From: JAGVSZ01 sp963747775
GTDB lineage: Bacteria; Pseudomonadota; Gammaproteobacteria; Burkholderiales; SG8-39
Assembly (NCBI GenBank): GCA_963747775.1
Contig: CAVVGT010000007.1
Location: 186,001 to 250,000, forward strand
Length of the DNA: 64,000 nucleotides
Reading direction: 5' to 3'
This document shows positions 24,936 through 33,181 of this stretch, piece by piece. Both the position numbers and the translations under genes were made by a program. Position 1 is the stretch's first letter. Each line of letters starts with the position of its first letter. Below the pieces are notes generated by a model that worked only from the letters and a program-made list of their open reading frames with translations, did not search any database and was not told the DNA's origin.

Positions 24936-25756
24936 GCAACCGCCGCCGCGGGCGTGCCGGCGAGCCAGGAAGCGAGCCACGCGCCGAAGCCCTCGCGCGT
25001 GCGCGCCGCCTGCGCGTAACGCCCCAGCGCAGCCCCGTCGGGATCGTATCGGCCCGGTAACCCGAGCGGCCACGCGCCGCGCGGCGCCACCGCGATCCGC
25101 TCGATGTACAGCGCCGGGATCACTCCGGCAGAGCGCTCCGGATCTTCGAGCAGATTCGTGTCGACGACTTCCTCGACGGTGACCAGGCTCGCGTGCGATG
25201 CCTGCGCGATGTTCACCAGGTCGCGCGCGCGCCCGATGAAGACGTTCCCGAGGCGGTCGGCGCGCGGCGCATGAAAGAGCGCGAAGTCCGGGCGGATCGC
25301 CGGCAGCACCACCACCGGGTCGCCGGGCGGGAACGGGTTGTCGATCACCTTCCAGTCGGGCCGCTGCGCGAGGATATCGGTGCCGAGCAGCCCGCGCAGC
25401 GGGATGAACGGCAGCCCCTTCATGCCGGCCTGCAGCCGGGCATGGATCGCCGGACAGGTGGCGTCGAGAATCGTCACGCTGCCTTCGCGCGCGGCGGCGG
25501 CGAAGCGCGGCGCGGTGCCGTATTCGCCGACCGACACCGCGGAGGTCTCGATCGACGCCACGCAGTCGGCGCCGATCAGCACGTCGGCCTGGATGCCGCT
25601 CGTCGGCACGCACAGGATGTGGAGATCGCGCACCCGCCGCCGCACCAGCTCGCGCGTCGCGGCCATCGCCACGCCGGACGGGTCGTTCGGGATCGCGAGA
25701 TTCGCGCCGTCCGGGATCGCGGCGGCGAGTGTGGCGAGGTCGCAGATTGCGTTCAT
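24932..25756 (-). CDS. CoA-transferase alpha subunit
   Basis: 274 residues. Family I CoA-transferase: PDGANLAIPNDPSGVAMAAT in place of the usual GGF loop, HILCVPTSGIQADVLIGADC, MKGLPFIPLRGLLGTD and RADRLGNVFIGRARDLVN. Together with the overlapping beta gene (GTGA) it should form a heteromer in the cytoplasm. The promoter is the palindromic TATAAT site 24-29 nt upstream, shared back-to-back with the plus-strand gene at 25833. Confidence 0.85.
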   Translation of the reverse strand: MNAICDLATLAAAIPDGANLAIPNDPSGVAMAATRELVRRRVRDLHILCVPTSGIQADVLIGADCVASIETSAVSVGEYGTAPRFAAAAREGSVTILDATCPAIHARLQAGMKGLPFIPLRGLLGTDILAQRPDWKVIDNPFPPGDPVVVLPAIRPDFALFHAPRADRLGNVFIGRARDLVNIAQASHASLVTVEEVVDTNLLEDPERSAGVIPALYIERIAVAPRGAWPLGLPGRYDPDGAALGRYAQAARTREGFGAWLASWLAGTPAAAVA

Positions 25757-25779
25757 GGAGCGGCTCCGATCGGCGAAGC

Positions 25780-25806
25780 ATTATAGCGACGCGGCGTCGC
25801 TATACT
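25780..25806. promoter_or_regulatory. Divergent promoters overlapping a perfect 23-bp palindrome
   Basis: tatagcgacgc (25782-25792) and gcgtcgctata (25794-25804) form an exact 11-1-11 inverted repeat centred on G25793. The outer ends are the -10 elements of opposing promoters: TATAAT on the minus strand (25785-25780, CoA-transferase operon) and TATACT on the plus strand (25801-25806, CMD gene). A dimeric regulator bound here would cover both start regions. No regulator gene is adjacent. Confidence 0.7.
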
Positions 25807-25832
25807 GCGCGCCTCGACCGGATGGAATCCCC

Positions 25833-26351
25833 ATGGCCCGCCTGCCCTACCCCGACATCGACCGTTCCGACCTTGCGCCGCTCGTCGAGCGCATCAAGCG
25901 CGAGCGCGGCGGCCGAATGCTCAACCTCTATCGAATGCTGCTGCACAGCCCACCGATGGCCGAAGGCTGGCTCACGTTTTTCACCTCGGTGCGGCAGAAG
26001 GGCGCGCTCTCCGGCCGCTATCGCGAGCTCGCCATCATGCGCATTGCGGTGATCAACGGGGCGGACTACGAGTTCAAGGCGCACATCCCCTTCGCGCTGA
26101 AGGAGGGGTTGACGCAAGGGCAACTGGATGCTCTCGCCGTCGATCGCGTCCCCGCGGGGCTCACCGGAGCCGACCATGCGGTCCTCGCCTATGCCGATGC
26201 GATGACCCGCCAGGTGCGCGTTCCCGACGAGGTGTTCGCGCAGGTCCGCAAGCAACTCCCGGAGCGGGAACTCGTCGAGCTGACGGTCACGATCGCCGGC
26301 TACAACTGCGTATCGCGCTTTCTCGAGGCGATCCAGGTGGATCACGAATGA
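25833..26351 (+). CDS. Carboxymuconolactone decarboxylase-family protein
   Basis: 172 residues of the all-helical CMD/AhpD fold: LVERIKRERGGRMLNLYRML, FFTSVRQKGALSGRYRELAI, NGADYEFKAHIPFALKEG and DAMTRQVRVPDEVFAQV. The CxxC of AhpD peroxidases is absent (YNCVSRF only), so a thiol-peroxidase role is unlikely. Some relatives decarboxylate aromatic lactones. Divergently transcribed from the CoA-transferase genes through the 25.78-kb operator, suggesting joint regulation. Confidence 0.85.
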   Translation: MARLPYPDIDRSDLAPLVERIKRERGGRMLNLYRMLLHSPPMAEGWLTFFTSVRQKGALSGRYRELAIMRIAVINGADYEFKAHIPFALKEGLTQGQLDALAVDRVPAGLTGADHAVLAYADAMTRQVRVPDEVFAQVRKQLPERELVELTVTIAGYNCVSRFLEAIQVDHE

Positions 26352-26435
26352 TTCGATCGCGCGACGCAGCGGGCTGCCGCTTCATCCGCTGACTTGGGAG
26401 AATCGCAGGGGGTGTGCCCCCTTCGAACGCACAGC

Positions 26436-26888
26436 ATGCTTCGGGACCACTTCACCTTCTGCCACGCACTGCGCGTCCGCTGGGCCGAAGTCGATCGGCA
26501 GGACGTCGTGTTCAACGGCAACTACTTCCTCTATTTTGACGTGGCCATCGCCGAGTACTGGCGTGCGATCGGGTTCGCGTACCCCCAGGACATCGTGGCT
26601 CTGGGAATGGACATCTACGCGATCAAGGCGACGGCGGAGTATCACGGCTCCGCGGGATACGACCAGCTGCTCGACGTCGGCTGTCGGGTCGCGCGCATCG
26701 GCCGAACCTCGATGGTGTTCCTGCTCGGGATCTGGCGCGGCAACGAGCACCTCACCAGTGGCGAGCTGATCTACGTGAACGCGGACCTGAAGACGAAGCA
26801 GTCCGCGCCTTGGCCGGATTTCCTGCGCGAGAAGATACTCGCCTATGAGCGCACGCTGCCCGAAGTCGTCGGGCTGACGCGCGCCTAG
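26436..26888 (+). CDS. Acyl-CoA thioesterase, 4HBT/YbgC family
   Basis: 150 residues of a hotdog-fold thioesterase. RVRWAEVDRQDVVFNGNYFL includes the active-site Asp, followed by YFDVAIAEYWRAIGF and ATAEYHGSAGYDQLLDVGCR. It hydrolyses acyl- or aroyl-CoA in the cytoplasm. The ATG at 26436 fits family starts, although its ribosome site is weak. It converges with the PHA-depolymerase-like gene, overlapping by 4 nt. Confidence 0.85.
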   Translation: MLRDHFTFCHALRVRWAEVDRQDVVFNGNYFLYFDVAIAEYWRAIGFAYPQDIVALGMDIYAIKATAEYHGSAGYDQLLDVGCRVARIGRTSMVFLLGIWRGNEHLTSGELIYVNADLKTKQSAPWPDFLREKILAYERTLPEVVGLTRA

Positions 26889-27928
26889 GAGCCGCGCGGC
26901 GCGGCGAGCCGATCGATCATTGCCCTCACGGCCGCGATCTGCGGTCCGGCCCGGGTCATGTACTGGCTCCCGGTGTAGCCCCACCAGTCCCAGCAGCCGC
27001 GCGGGTTGTACACGAAGCTCCACTGCAGCCCGGTCATTCCCCATCCATTGCGGCTGATCGTCTGCGGGTAGAGCACGACGAGCCGGTTCGTATCCGCCCA
27101 ACGGTTGTAGCCCGCTTCGCGCACGAAGCGCTCGCCGATCGCCTCGACGCTTTGCCGACAGCCGTGAAAGGCGACGTGCACTCGGCACTGCGTCGTCTCG
27201 CAGGTGCGCGGCACATAGGCGTAGCCCGAGTCCGCCATGCTGATCGAATACGCATCGCCGGCGGCGAACGTCCGCTGGTCGAAACGGACGATGCGCCCGG
27301 ACTCCTTCGCCGCGGGCGGCTCCAAAGGCCCGAGCAGGTGCTTCAGCGCTTCGCCGGCCGCATCGAAATCGCAGTCGTTGATGTACGGCGGCGCGGTGAC
27401 TGCGCAGGCTCCGCCCGTACTCTCGGTCACCATCGCGTGCCCCGCAGGCCTGTCCTTTACGAACGCGATGCGCTCCGGTGGCACGCCGTAGCGCGCGTAG
27501 AACTCGCGCAAAGCGTCGACAACCGACGGATCCACCGTCCGGTCACTCGTCCCCGAAAAGAGCCACACGCGCGCCCTCGCGAGGTTCTCCGTCGGGTCGA
27601 TCGACCGCGCGCGCACAAGCACATCCGTCCGTGCCTTGAGTTGCTCGATTCCCGGCAGCGGCGTCCAGGTCCCCGGCGTCATGCAGTTGTAGTACGCGGT
27701 GACCACCGAGCCTTGTGCACAGTAGTACGGCCCGGCCGCAAGCACGCCCGCTCCGGTCACGACGCTTGAATGCGCAACGTTGAATTGAACCGCCATGTAT
27801 CCGCCAGAGGAGACCCCCGAGACCGTCACCGCGCGCGGATCGGCGCCGAGCGCAGGCAACGGGTCGTTCGCGCGTGCCGCCGCTGCTATCAGCACGAGCG
27901 CGACAGCAAGAACCCGGGGAAGGTGCAT
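26885..27928 (-). CDS. Extracellular short-chain PHA depolymerase-like alpha/beta hydrolase
   Basis: 347 residues with a signal peptide (RVLAVALVLIAAAARA). Lipase box GVSSGGYMAVQFNVAHSS supplies the nucleophilic Ser. FSGTSDRTVD carries the likely Asp, and VHVAFHGCRQSVEAIGERF contains a conserved His-Gly-Cys. The C-terminal WGMTGLQWSFVYNPRGCWDW is typical of secreted type-2 PHB depolymerase-like enzymes. Cysteines suggest disulfides outside the cell. No separate substrate-binding domain is present. The phasin-like gene at 58.7 kb is consistent with PHA metabolism. Confidence 0.88.
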   Translation of the reverse strand: MHLPRVLAVALVLIAAAARANDPLPALGADPRAVTVSGVSSGGYMAVQFNVAHSSVVTGAGVLAAGPYYCAQGSVVTAYYNCMTPGTWTPLPGIEQLKARTDVLVRARSIDPTENLARARVWLFSGTSDRTVDPSVVDALREFYARYGVPPERIAFVKDRPAGHAMVTESTGGACAVTAPPYINDCDFDAAGEALKHLLGPLEPPAAKESGRIVRFDQRTFAAGDAYSISMADSGYAYVPRTCETTQCRVHVAFHGCRQSVEAIGERFVREAGYNRWADTNRLVVLYPQTISRNGWGMTGLQWSFVYNPRGCWDWWGYTGSQYMTRAGPQIAAVRAMIDRLAAPRGS

Positions 27929-27935
27929 GCCTCCG

Positions 27936-27966
27936 TATAATAGGCGCCCTTCCGCCCTCCTTCCAA
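27936..27966. promoter_or_regulatory. Overlapping divergent -10 elements
   Basis: The 9-nt stretch at 27935-27943 reads TATAAT on the plus strand (27936-27941, towards the aldehyde dehydrogenase) and TATTAT on the minus strand (27942-27937). The minus element has -35 TTGGAA (27966-27961) with an 18-nt spacer. The minus start site would fall at about the depolymerase ATG, suggesting a leaderless or near-leaderless transcript. Confidence 0.45.
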
Positions 27967-27977
27967 CGAGGCTCCCG

Positions 27978-29427
27978 ATGCAACTCCGCGACAAGCTCTA
28001 TATCAACGGCGCGTGGACCGCGCCGCACGGCAAAGGCACGATCGACGTTCATTCCGCCTCGACCGAGGAGGTGATCGCGAAGATCCCGGCGGGCGATGAG
28101 AACGACGCGGCCTCCGGCGTCGCCGCCGCGCGCGCCGCGTTCGAAGGCTGGGCCGCGACACCGCCGGCGGATCGCGCGGCCTTCCTCGCGAAGATCAACG
28201 AGGGCATGAAAGCCCGCTCGGACGAGATCGGCAAGACGATCGCACAGGAAGTCGGGCATGCCGGTGAAGCTGGCGACGCGCATCCAGGCCGGCTCGCCCA
28301 CCTTCACCTTCGGCATGTACGCGAAGATGCTGGGCGGGTACGCAGTGGGAGGAGAAGGTCGGCAACTCGATCGTGGTGCGCGAGCCGGTCGGCGTCGTCG
28401 CGTGCATCACGCCGTGGAACTATCCGCTGCATCAGATCGCCGCGAAGGTCGCGCCGGCGCTCGCCGCCGGCTGCACGGTCGTGCTGAAGCCTTCCGAGGT
28501 GGCCCCGCTGAATGCCTTCATCCTGGCGGAGATCATCGACTCGGTCGGATTGCCGAAAGGCGTGTTCAACCTCGTGACCGGCTTCGGCCCGGTGGTCGGC
28601 GAGGCGCTGGCGAAGCATCCCGACGTCGACATGGTGTCGTTCACCGGCTCCACGCGCGCCGGCAAGCGCGTGTCCGAGCTCGCATCGGCGACGGTGAAAC
28701 GCGTGGCGCTCGAGCTCGGCGGCAAGAGCGCCGCCATCGTGCTCGACGACGCCGACCTCGCGGCGGCGGTGAAGGGCACGGTCATCGGCGTGCTTCCTCA
28801 ATTCGGGCCAGACCTGCAGCGCGCATACGCGCATGCTCGTGCCCGAGTCGCAAGTACGCCGAGGCGGCGAAGCTCGCCGTCGAAGAGGCGCAGAAGTTCA
28901 CGCGTCGGCGACCCTATCGGACGAGAAGACGCAAGCTCGGGCCGCTGACCTCCGCCGCGCAGCGCGAGCGCGTGCGCGGCTACATCCGCAAGGGCATCGA
29001 GGAAGGCGCCGAGCTGCTCGCCGGCGGACCGGATGCGCCGGCGGGCCTCGACAAGGGCTACTACGTCAAGCCCACCGTGTTCGGCAGGGTCAAGCCGGGC
29101 TCGACCATCGCGCAGGAGGAGATCTTCGGGCCGGTGCTCTCGATCATCACCTACAAGGACGAGGACGACGCGATCCGCATCGCCAACGACACGCCCTACG
29201 GCCTGGGCGGCGGCGTGTGGTCGGCGACCGAGGAGCGCGCGCTGAAGGTGGCGCGGCGCCTGCGCACCGGTCAGGTGGACATCAACGGCGGGCCGTTCAA
29301 CATGCTTGCGCCGTTCGGCGGCTTCAAGCAGTCGGGCACGGCCGCGAGCTCGGCCGGTTCGGGCTGGAGGAGTTCCTCGAGCTACAAGTCGCTGCAGCTC
29401 AAGCCGGAAGAAAAGCCGAAGGGCTAG
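27978..29427 (+). pseudogene. Aldehyde dehydrogenase broken by about nine single-base frame changes
   Basis: A full-length class I/II aldehyde dehydrogenase can be followed from MQLRDKLYINGAWTAPHGKG to the C-terminal SLQLKPEEKPKG, but only by changing frame. Breaks are seen near 28257, 28344, 28790, 28850, 28903, 28916, 28931, 29337 and 29391. Eight are +1-type and one -1. Each segment keeps family motifs: CITPWNYPLHQ, SFTGSTRAGKRV, VALELGGKSAA, FLNSGQTCSAHTR (with the catalytic Cys), AQEEIFGPVLSI, GGFKQSG and ELGRFGLEEF. Such strong motif conservation with dense same-sign indels looks more like local sequencing error or very recent inactivation than slow decay. As written it cannot make an enzyme. 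Confidence 0.85.
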
Positions 29428-29440
29428 CGCGCGGCAGTCG

Positions 29441-30040
29441 ATGCCGGCCACCCGCCGCTTCGTCCTCGGCGTCGACCTCGACGGCGTCTGCGCGGATTTC
29501 TACGGCGGGCTGAAGCCGGTCGCGGCCGAGTGGCTCGGCGTCGACGTCGCGAGCCTTCCCGACCGCGTCTCGTGGACCCTCCCCGAGTGGGGCGTGGACC
29601 AGGCTCCCGGCGGCTACGACGCGCTGCATCGCTTTGCGGTCACGCAGCGCGAACTGTTCCGTCGGCTGCCGCCGATGCCCGGCGCGCCGCAGGCGCTGCG
29701 CAGGCTCTCCACGCAGGACGTGCGCATCCGCATCATCACGCACCGTTTATTCATCAAGTACTTCCACCAGGTCGCGGTGCGCCAGACGATCGAGTGGCTC
29801 GACTTGCACGACATCCCGTACTGGGATCTGTGCTTCATGCGCGAGAAAGCGGCCGTGGGCGCCGATCTGTACCTCGAGGATTCGCCCGAGAACGTCGCAC
29901 GGCTGCGTGCGCAGGGGCTGAAGACCATTGTGTTCTCCAACTCGACCAACGAGCACCTGCCCGGGCCGCGCGCACATTCCTGGGACGAGGTCGCGCGCCT
30001 GGTGGTGGCGGAGAAGGCGGCGTGGGAGGCGCGCGGCTAG
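29441..30040 (+). CDS. 5'(3')-deoxyribonucleotidase-like HAD phosphatase
   Basis: 199 residues of the HAD superfamily NT5C type. Motif I GVDLDGVCADFYGGL (nucleophile Asp12, general acid Asp14), the cap region RVSWTLPEWGVDQAPGGYD, motif II IRIITHRLFI, and YLEDSPENVARLR for the acidic pair. It probably removes phosphate from (deoxy)nucleoside monophosphates in the cytoplasm. It follows the broken dehydrogenase by 13 nt and ends 4 nt into the convergent LysR gene. Confidence 0.8.
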   Translation: MPATRRFVLGVDLDGVCADFYGGLKPVAAEWLGVDVASLPDRVSWTLPEWGVDQAPGGYDALHRFAVTQRELFRRLPPMPGAPQALRRLSTQDVRIRIITHRLFIKYFHQVAVRQTIEWLDLHDIPYWDLCFMREKAAVGADLYLEDSPENVARLRAQGLKTIVFSNSTNEHLPGPRAHSWDEVARLVVAEKAAWEARG

Positions 30041-30942
30041 CGCCTTCGCCCCTTCGGGAAGAGTCCGGCAACGAAATCCACGAACGCCCGCACCTTCGCC
30101 GAAAGGTGGTGGCTCTGCGGATAGACGACCGAGATCGGGTAGGCGTCGGTGCGCTGCCAGTCGACCAGGATCTGCCGCAGCGCGCCGGACGCGACCCACC
30201 GGCTCGCGAACATGTCGAGGGTCTGCACGATGCCCGCACCATTCACTGCCGCGTCGAGCATCGCCTCGCCGTTGCTCACGGTGAGCCGGCCCCCGGGCGG
30301 GCGCACGATGCGCTCCCCATCCTTCTCGAACACCCAGTCGAAGGCCTCGCCGCGCGACACGACGTAGAGGCCCAGGCAATTGTGGCCGTCGAGCTCGGCG
30401 GGCGTCTTAGGCTCGCCGTGCAAGGCCAGGTAGTCGGGCGACGCGTAGGTCGCCCACCGGGCCTCGAACACCCGGCGGGCGATCAGCGTGGAGTCGCTCA
30501 GCGGGCCGTTCCGCACCGCGGCGTCGATGCCCTCCTCGACGAGGTTCGTGCGTCGGTCCTCGAGCAGCGCAATCACCTGCAGCTCGGGGTACTGCGCCGC
30601 AAATCGGGGGAGCGCCGGAACGATGTACTGCCGGCCCAGGGTCACCGGCATCTCCACGCGCAGGAGCCCCCGCGGCACGCTGCGCCCGGCGCTGAGCATC
30701 GCGTCGGTTTCCTGCACGTCGGCGAGGATCCGGCGGACATGCTCGAGATAGGAGGTCCCGTCGTCCGTCAGGCTCAGTCGCCGGGTGGTCCGGTTCAGCA
30801 GCTTGACGCCGAGGCGACTCTCGAGAGCTGCAATGTGAGCAGTCACACTCGCTCTTGACAGGTCCAGACGGTCAGCCGCCCGGGAGAAGCTTCCGAGCTC
30901 CACCACCCACTGGAAGACCTCCATGCTGGTTAAACGATCCAT
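30037..30942 (-). CDS. LysR-family transcriptional regulator
   Basis: 301 residues. N-terminal winged helix (MEVFQWVVELGSFSRAADRL, SRASVTAHIAALESRLGVKL, LLNRTTRRLSLTDDG) followed by a type 2 periplasmic-binding-like effector domain (RVEMPVTLGRQYIVPALPRF). This is the abundant TrxR/AaeR-like LTTR subgroup of proteobacteria. Its divergent neighbours are two small exported proteins; LTTRs often control the adjacent divergent gene, so 31117-31551 is the first candidate target. Confidence 0.92.
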   Translation of the reverse strand: MDRLTSMEVFQWVVELGSFSRAADRLDLSRASVTAHIAALESRLGVKLLNRTTRRLSLTDDGTSYLEHVRRILADVQETDAMLSAGRSVPRGLLRVEMPVTLGRQYIVPALPRFAAQYPELQVIALLEDRRTNLVEEGIDAAVRNGPLSDSTLIARRVFEARWATYASPDYLALHGEPKTPAELDGHNCLGLYVVSRGEAFDWVFEKDGERIVRPPGGRLTVSNGEAMLDAAVNGAGIVQTLDMFASRWVASGALRQILVDWQRTDAYPISVVYPQSHHLSAKVRAFVDFVAGLFPKGRRR

Positions 30943-31116
30943 GTCGGTCGGTCGATTGTAAACCGATGCTGAACAGTTATTTCAATGTTACTGGATTTAT
31001 TCATCCTTGCAGAACATTCAGACTGTGTCCCATCGAGATCGCAGCGCTTCTACCCGAGCACGCGATCCCGAAACAAGAGACCGATCCATCAACCCAAGCT
31101 CGAAAGGAACAGCACC
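30943..31116. promoter_or_regulatory. AT-richer divergent region between lysR-type gene and small exported protein
   Basis: 174 nt noticeably richer in A/T than its surroundings (for example gttatttcaatgttactgg at 30977). This fits a regulated divergent promoter region. No hexamer pair is convincing enough to place a start site. A good ribosome site (aaagga) precedes the ATG at 31117. Confidence 0.4.
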
Positions 31117-31305
31117 ATGAAACGCAACCTGATCGCCATCGTCGCCGTCGGCCTTGCCCTCGGCGCCAACGCCGCCTTCGCCGACAACAACTGGGCGTTC
31201 GACGACGCCTACTGGAAGCAGGCGCAAGCCGCCTCGTCCGTCCAGTCGGCGCAGTCGACCGAGACGCGCGGCAAGTACGACCAAGTCGACCGCTACAACC
31301 CGTAA
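31117..31305 (+). CDS. Small exported protein (62 aa)
   Basis: Signal peptide MKRNLIAIVAVGLALGANAA, likely cleaved after AFA. The mature peptide is about 40 residues with NNWAFDDAYWKQAQA and a C-terminal KYDQVDRYNP. Similar short periplasmic proteins ending in D-x-YNP are common and uncharacterised in betaproteobacteria. It is divergent from the LysR gene and followed by a second small exported protein after a strong hairpin. Confidence 0.7.
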   Translation: MKRNLIAIVAVGLALGANAAFADNNWAFDDAYWKQAQAASSVQSAQSTETRGKYDQVDRYNP

Positions 31306-31317
31306 TGCCGGGGCAGG

Positions 31318-31346
31318 GGTGCCGGGGCGATGTCGCCCCGGCCACC
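31318..31346 (+). terminator. Strong hairpin between two small exported-protein genes
   Basis: ggtgccggggcga (31318-31330) pairs with tcgccccggccacc (31333-31346) over 13 bp with one bulged C, leaving a tiny loop. It begins 13 nt after the stop of the first gene and ends 26 nt before the ATG of the second. No T-tract follows, so it may be a processing or attenuation structure setting different expression of the two genes. Confidence 0.55.
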
Positions 31347-31371
31347 CACGGCCTCAGACAAGGAGGCTCAG

Positions 31372-31551
31372 ATGAACACCATGCAACTTCGAATCTCCGG
31401 TTTGGCGCTGCTTTCCGCCGCGGCCTTCGCGCTGCTGCTCGCGCCGATCCATGCGCGTGCCGACACCGGAATGACGGACCGGCACGAGATCCCGACGTTC
31501 GTCCTCGAGCGCATCGAGCTCGCGATCGGCGCGAACGGCGAAGTCGGCTGA
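31372..31551 (+). CDS. Small exported protein (59 aa)
   Basis: ATG 31372 has an excellent aaggagg 8 nt upstream. MNTMQLRISGLALLSAAAFA begins a signal peptide likely cleaved after ARA. The mature part is only about 30 residues (DTGMTDRHEIPTFVLERIEL). Not recognised. Its pairing with the previous small protein and the divergent LysR regulator suggests a shared stress or envelope response. Confidence 0.65.
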   Translation: MNTMQLRISGLALLSAAAFALLLAPIHARADTGMTDRHEIPTFVLERIELAIGANGEVG

Positions 31552-31641
31552 ACGGCCGTCGGAAATATGCGAACCTAGGCCTCCGGCCCCTGCGGCAGCT
31601 ATGACGCCGCGGTCCAGGGCCCGGACAGAGGGGAAACGGGG

Positions 31642-32505
31642 ATGCTCGTCGTCGGTGGGGGTTCCGGACGCGTCGTGCGCGCGGTCGCCGCCGCGCTTGC
31701 ACCGCTCCCCGGCAAGAAGCGCCTCGGGCTGCTAAAGCCGGGGGCCGCCGCGGGTTTCCCCGGAGAGTTTGCGGTCCAGTTCGCCCCGCTCGCCTCCCCC
31801 CGGGACCGCCAGGACTTGCTGGCGGGCGCGACCGATCTCGTGCTCGTTCCGAACTTCGATCAACGCGCAACCGAGCAGCAGATGTCGCTCGCAGCGACGG
31901 CGCGGGCCGCGGGCATCGCGCGCATTCACTTGCTGTCGGCCGCGGGCGCCGATGCGCGCTCGCCGGTGACGCTGCTGCGCTGGATCGGGCTCGTCGAGCG
32001 CGAGGTCGTCGCCTCAGGTCTTCCCCACACGCTGCTCCGCTGCATGCCCTATATGCAGACAATCCCGCTCTTCATGCGCCGCGATACATCGGGCTGGCGC
32101 ATCGTGGGCCCGTTTCGCGACGCGGCTTTCGCCTGGCTCAACGCGCAGGATGCCGGCGCGGTGATCGCCCGCCGCATCGCGATCGACGCACGCGACAATC
32201 GTCTGTGCGAGCTCTCGGGCCCGACAGAAGCGGGCTTCGAGACGGTCGCCGAGCTGCTCGCTGCGGAACTCCACGAACCGGTGCGCTACGTCGATATCGG
32301 GCTGCCCGAGGCCTCGGGGATGCTGGAGGCGAACGGGATCCCGCCCGCGCGCATTCGCGCGGTCACCGAGTACTGGGACTACCTTGCCAGCGGGGTGCTG
32401 CGCTGCGGGTGCTGCGGCGGGGCGGAACAGCTGCTCGCGCGGCCGCGGCGCACGCTCGCCGAGTACGTGCGCGAGTACGCGACCGAGTTGCGGCAGGCCG
32501 CCTGA
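31642..32505 (+). CDS. NmrA-like / atypical SDR NAD(P)-binding protein
   Basis: 287 residues. The N-terminal loop VVGGGSGRVVRAVAAAL is a variant dinucleotide motif, followed by ATDLVLVPNFDQRATEQQMS and the NmrA-typical IARIHLLSAAGADARS and LPHTLLRCMPYMQTI. DAGAVIARRI marks the domain end. Atypically, the C-terminal part has a cysteine cluster (LRCGCCGGAEQLL). Probably a redox sensor or an SDR lacking the catalytic Tyr-Lys pair. The plus-strand neighbour begins 21 nt on. Confidence 0.75.
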   Translation: MLVVGGGSGRVVRAVAAALAPLPGKKRLGLLKPGAAAGFPGEFAVQFAPLASPRDRQDLLAGATDLVLVPNFDQRATEQQMSLAATARAAGIARIHLLSAAGADARSPVTLLRWIGLVEREVVASGLPHTLLRCMPYMQTIPLFMRRDTSGWRIVGPFRDAAFAWLNAQDAGAVIARRIAIDARDNRLCELSGPTEAGFETVAELLAAELHEPVRYVDIGLPEASGMLEANGIPPARIRAVTEYWDYLASGVLRCGCCGGAEQLLARPRRTLAEYVREYATELRQAA

Positions 32506-32526
32506 CCCGGACTCCCGTGCCTGCGC

Positions 32527-33174
32527 ATGACGAACCTCGAAGACATCGCCGCGTCGCCACTCTTTCTCGTCGGCCTGGCCTTCGGGCTGGTGGGTCTGCT
32601 GCAGATGGCCGCAGGGTTCGTGGTGCTGTTCCGCCGCGAGCCGGTCGGGTTCGCGGTGCGGCTGCTCATCGGCCTCGCGGTCGCAGCGATCGGCCTGGCG
32701 GCGACGGTCGTTTCCGTGGGCATGCGGGGATACCAGGCGCTCACGCGCGAGGAAGTCGCGGCGCACATCTCGGTAAAGCCAAGCGGACCGCAGCGCTTCG
32801 ACGCACAGGTGCGCTTTCCCGACGGCCGCAGCACGGGTTACGTGATTGCTGGCGACGAGCTGTACGTGGACGCGCACATCCTCAAGTGGAAACCGATCGC
32901 GAACGTGATCGGCCTGCACACCGCCTACGAGCTCGACCGGATCGCCGGGCGCTACCGCTCCGTCGAGCAGGAGCGCACCGGATTGCGCACCGTCTACCCG
33001 CTCGGCGAGCCGCGTGCGCTGGATCTATTCAAGCTGCGCCACCGCAGCGCATGGCTCGCGCCGCTCTTCGACGCCGACTACGGTTCGGCGAGTTTTGTGC
33101 CGGTCGATCGCGCGATGGATCTCGAGGTACGCGTCTCGACGACTGGCCTTCTGATCCGGGAAGCGAAGAAGTAG
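32527..33174 (+). CDS. Membrane protein of unknown function
   Basis: 215 residues. Two N-terminal membrane helices (LFLVGLAFGLVGLLQMAAGF and VRLLIGLAVAAIGLAATVVS) precede a soluble domain of about 145 residues rich in beta strands (HISVKPSGPQRFDAQVRFPD, YVIAGDELYVDAHILKWKP) that would lie in the periplasm or cytoplasm. Not recognised with confidence. It converges with the FHA-protein gene (7 nt apart). Confidence 0.65.
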   Translation: MTNLEDIAASPLFLVGLAFGLVGLLQMAAGFVVLFRREPVGFAVRLLIGLAVAAIGLAATVVSVGMRGYQALTREEVAAHISVKPSGPQRFDAQVRFPDGRSTGYVIAGDELYVDAHILKWKPIANVIGLHTAYELDRIAGRYRSVEQERTGLRTVYPLGEPRALDLFKLRHRSAWLAPLFDADYGSASFVPVDRAMDLEVRVSTTGLLIREAKK

Positions 33175-33181
33175 CGTCGCT

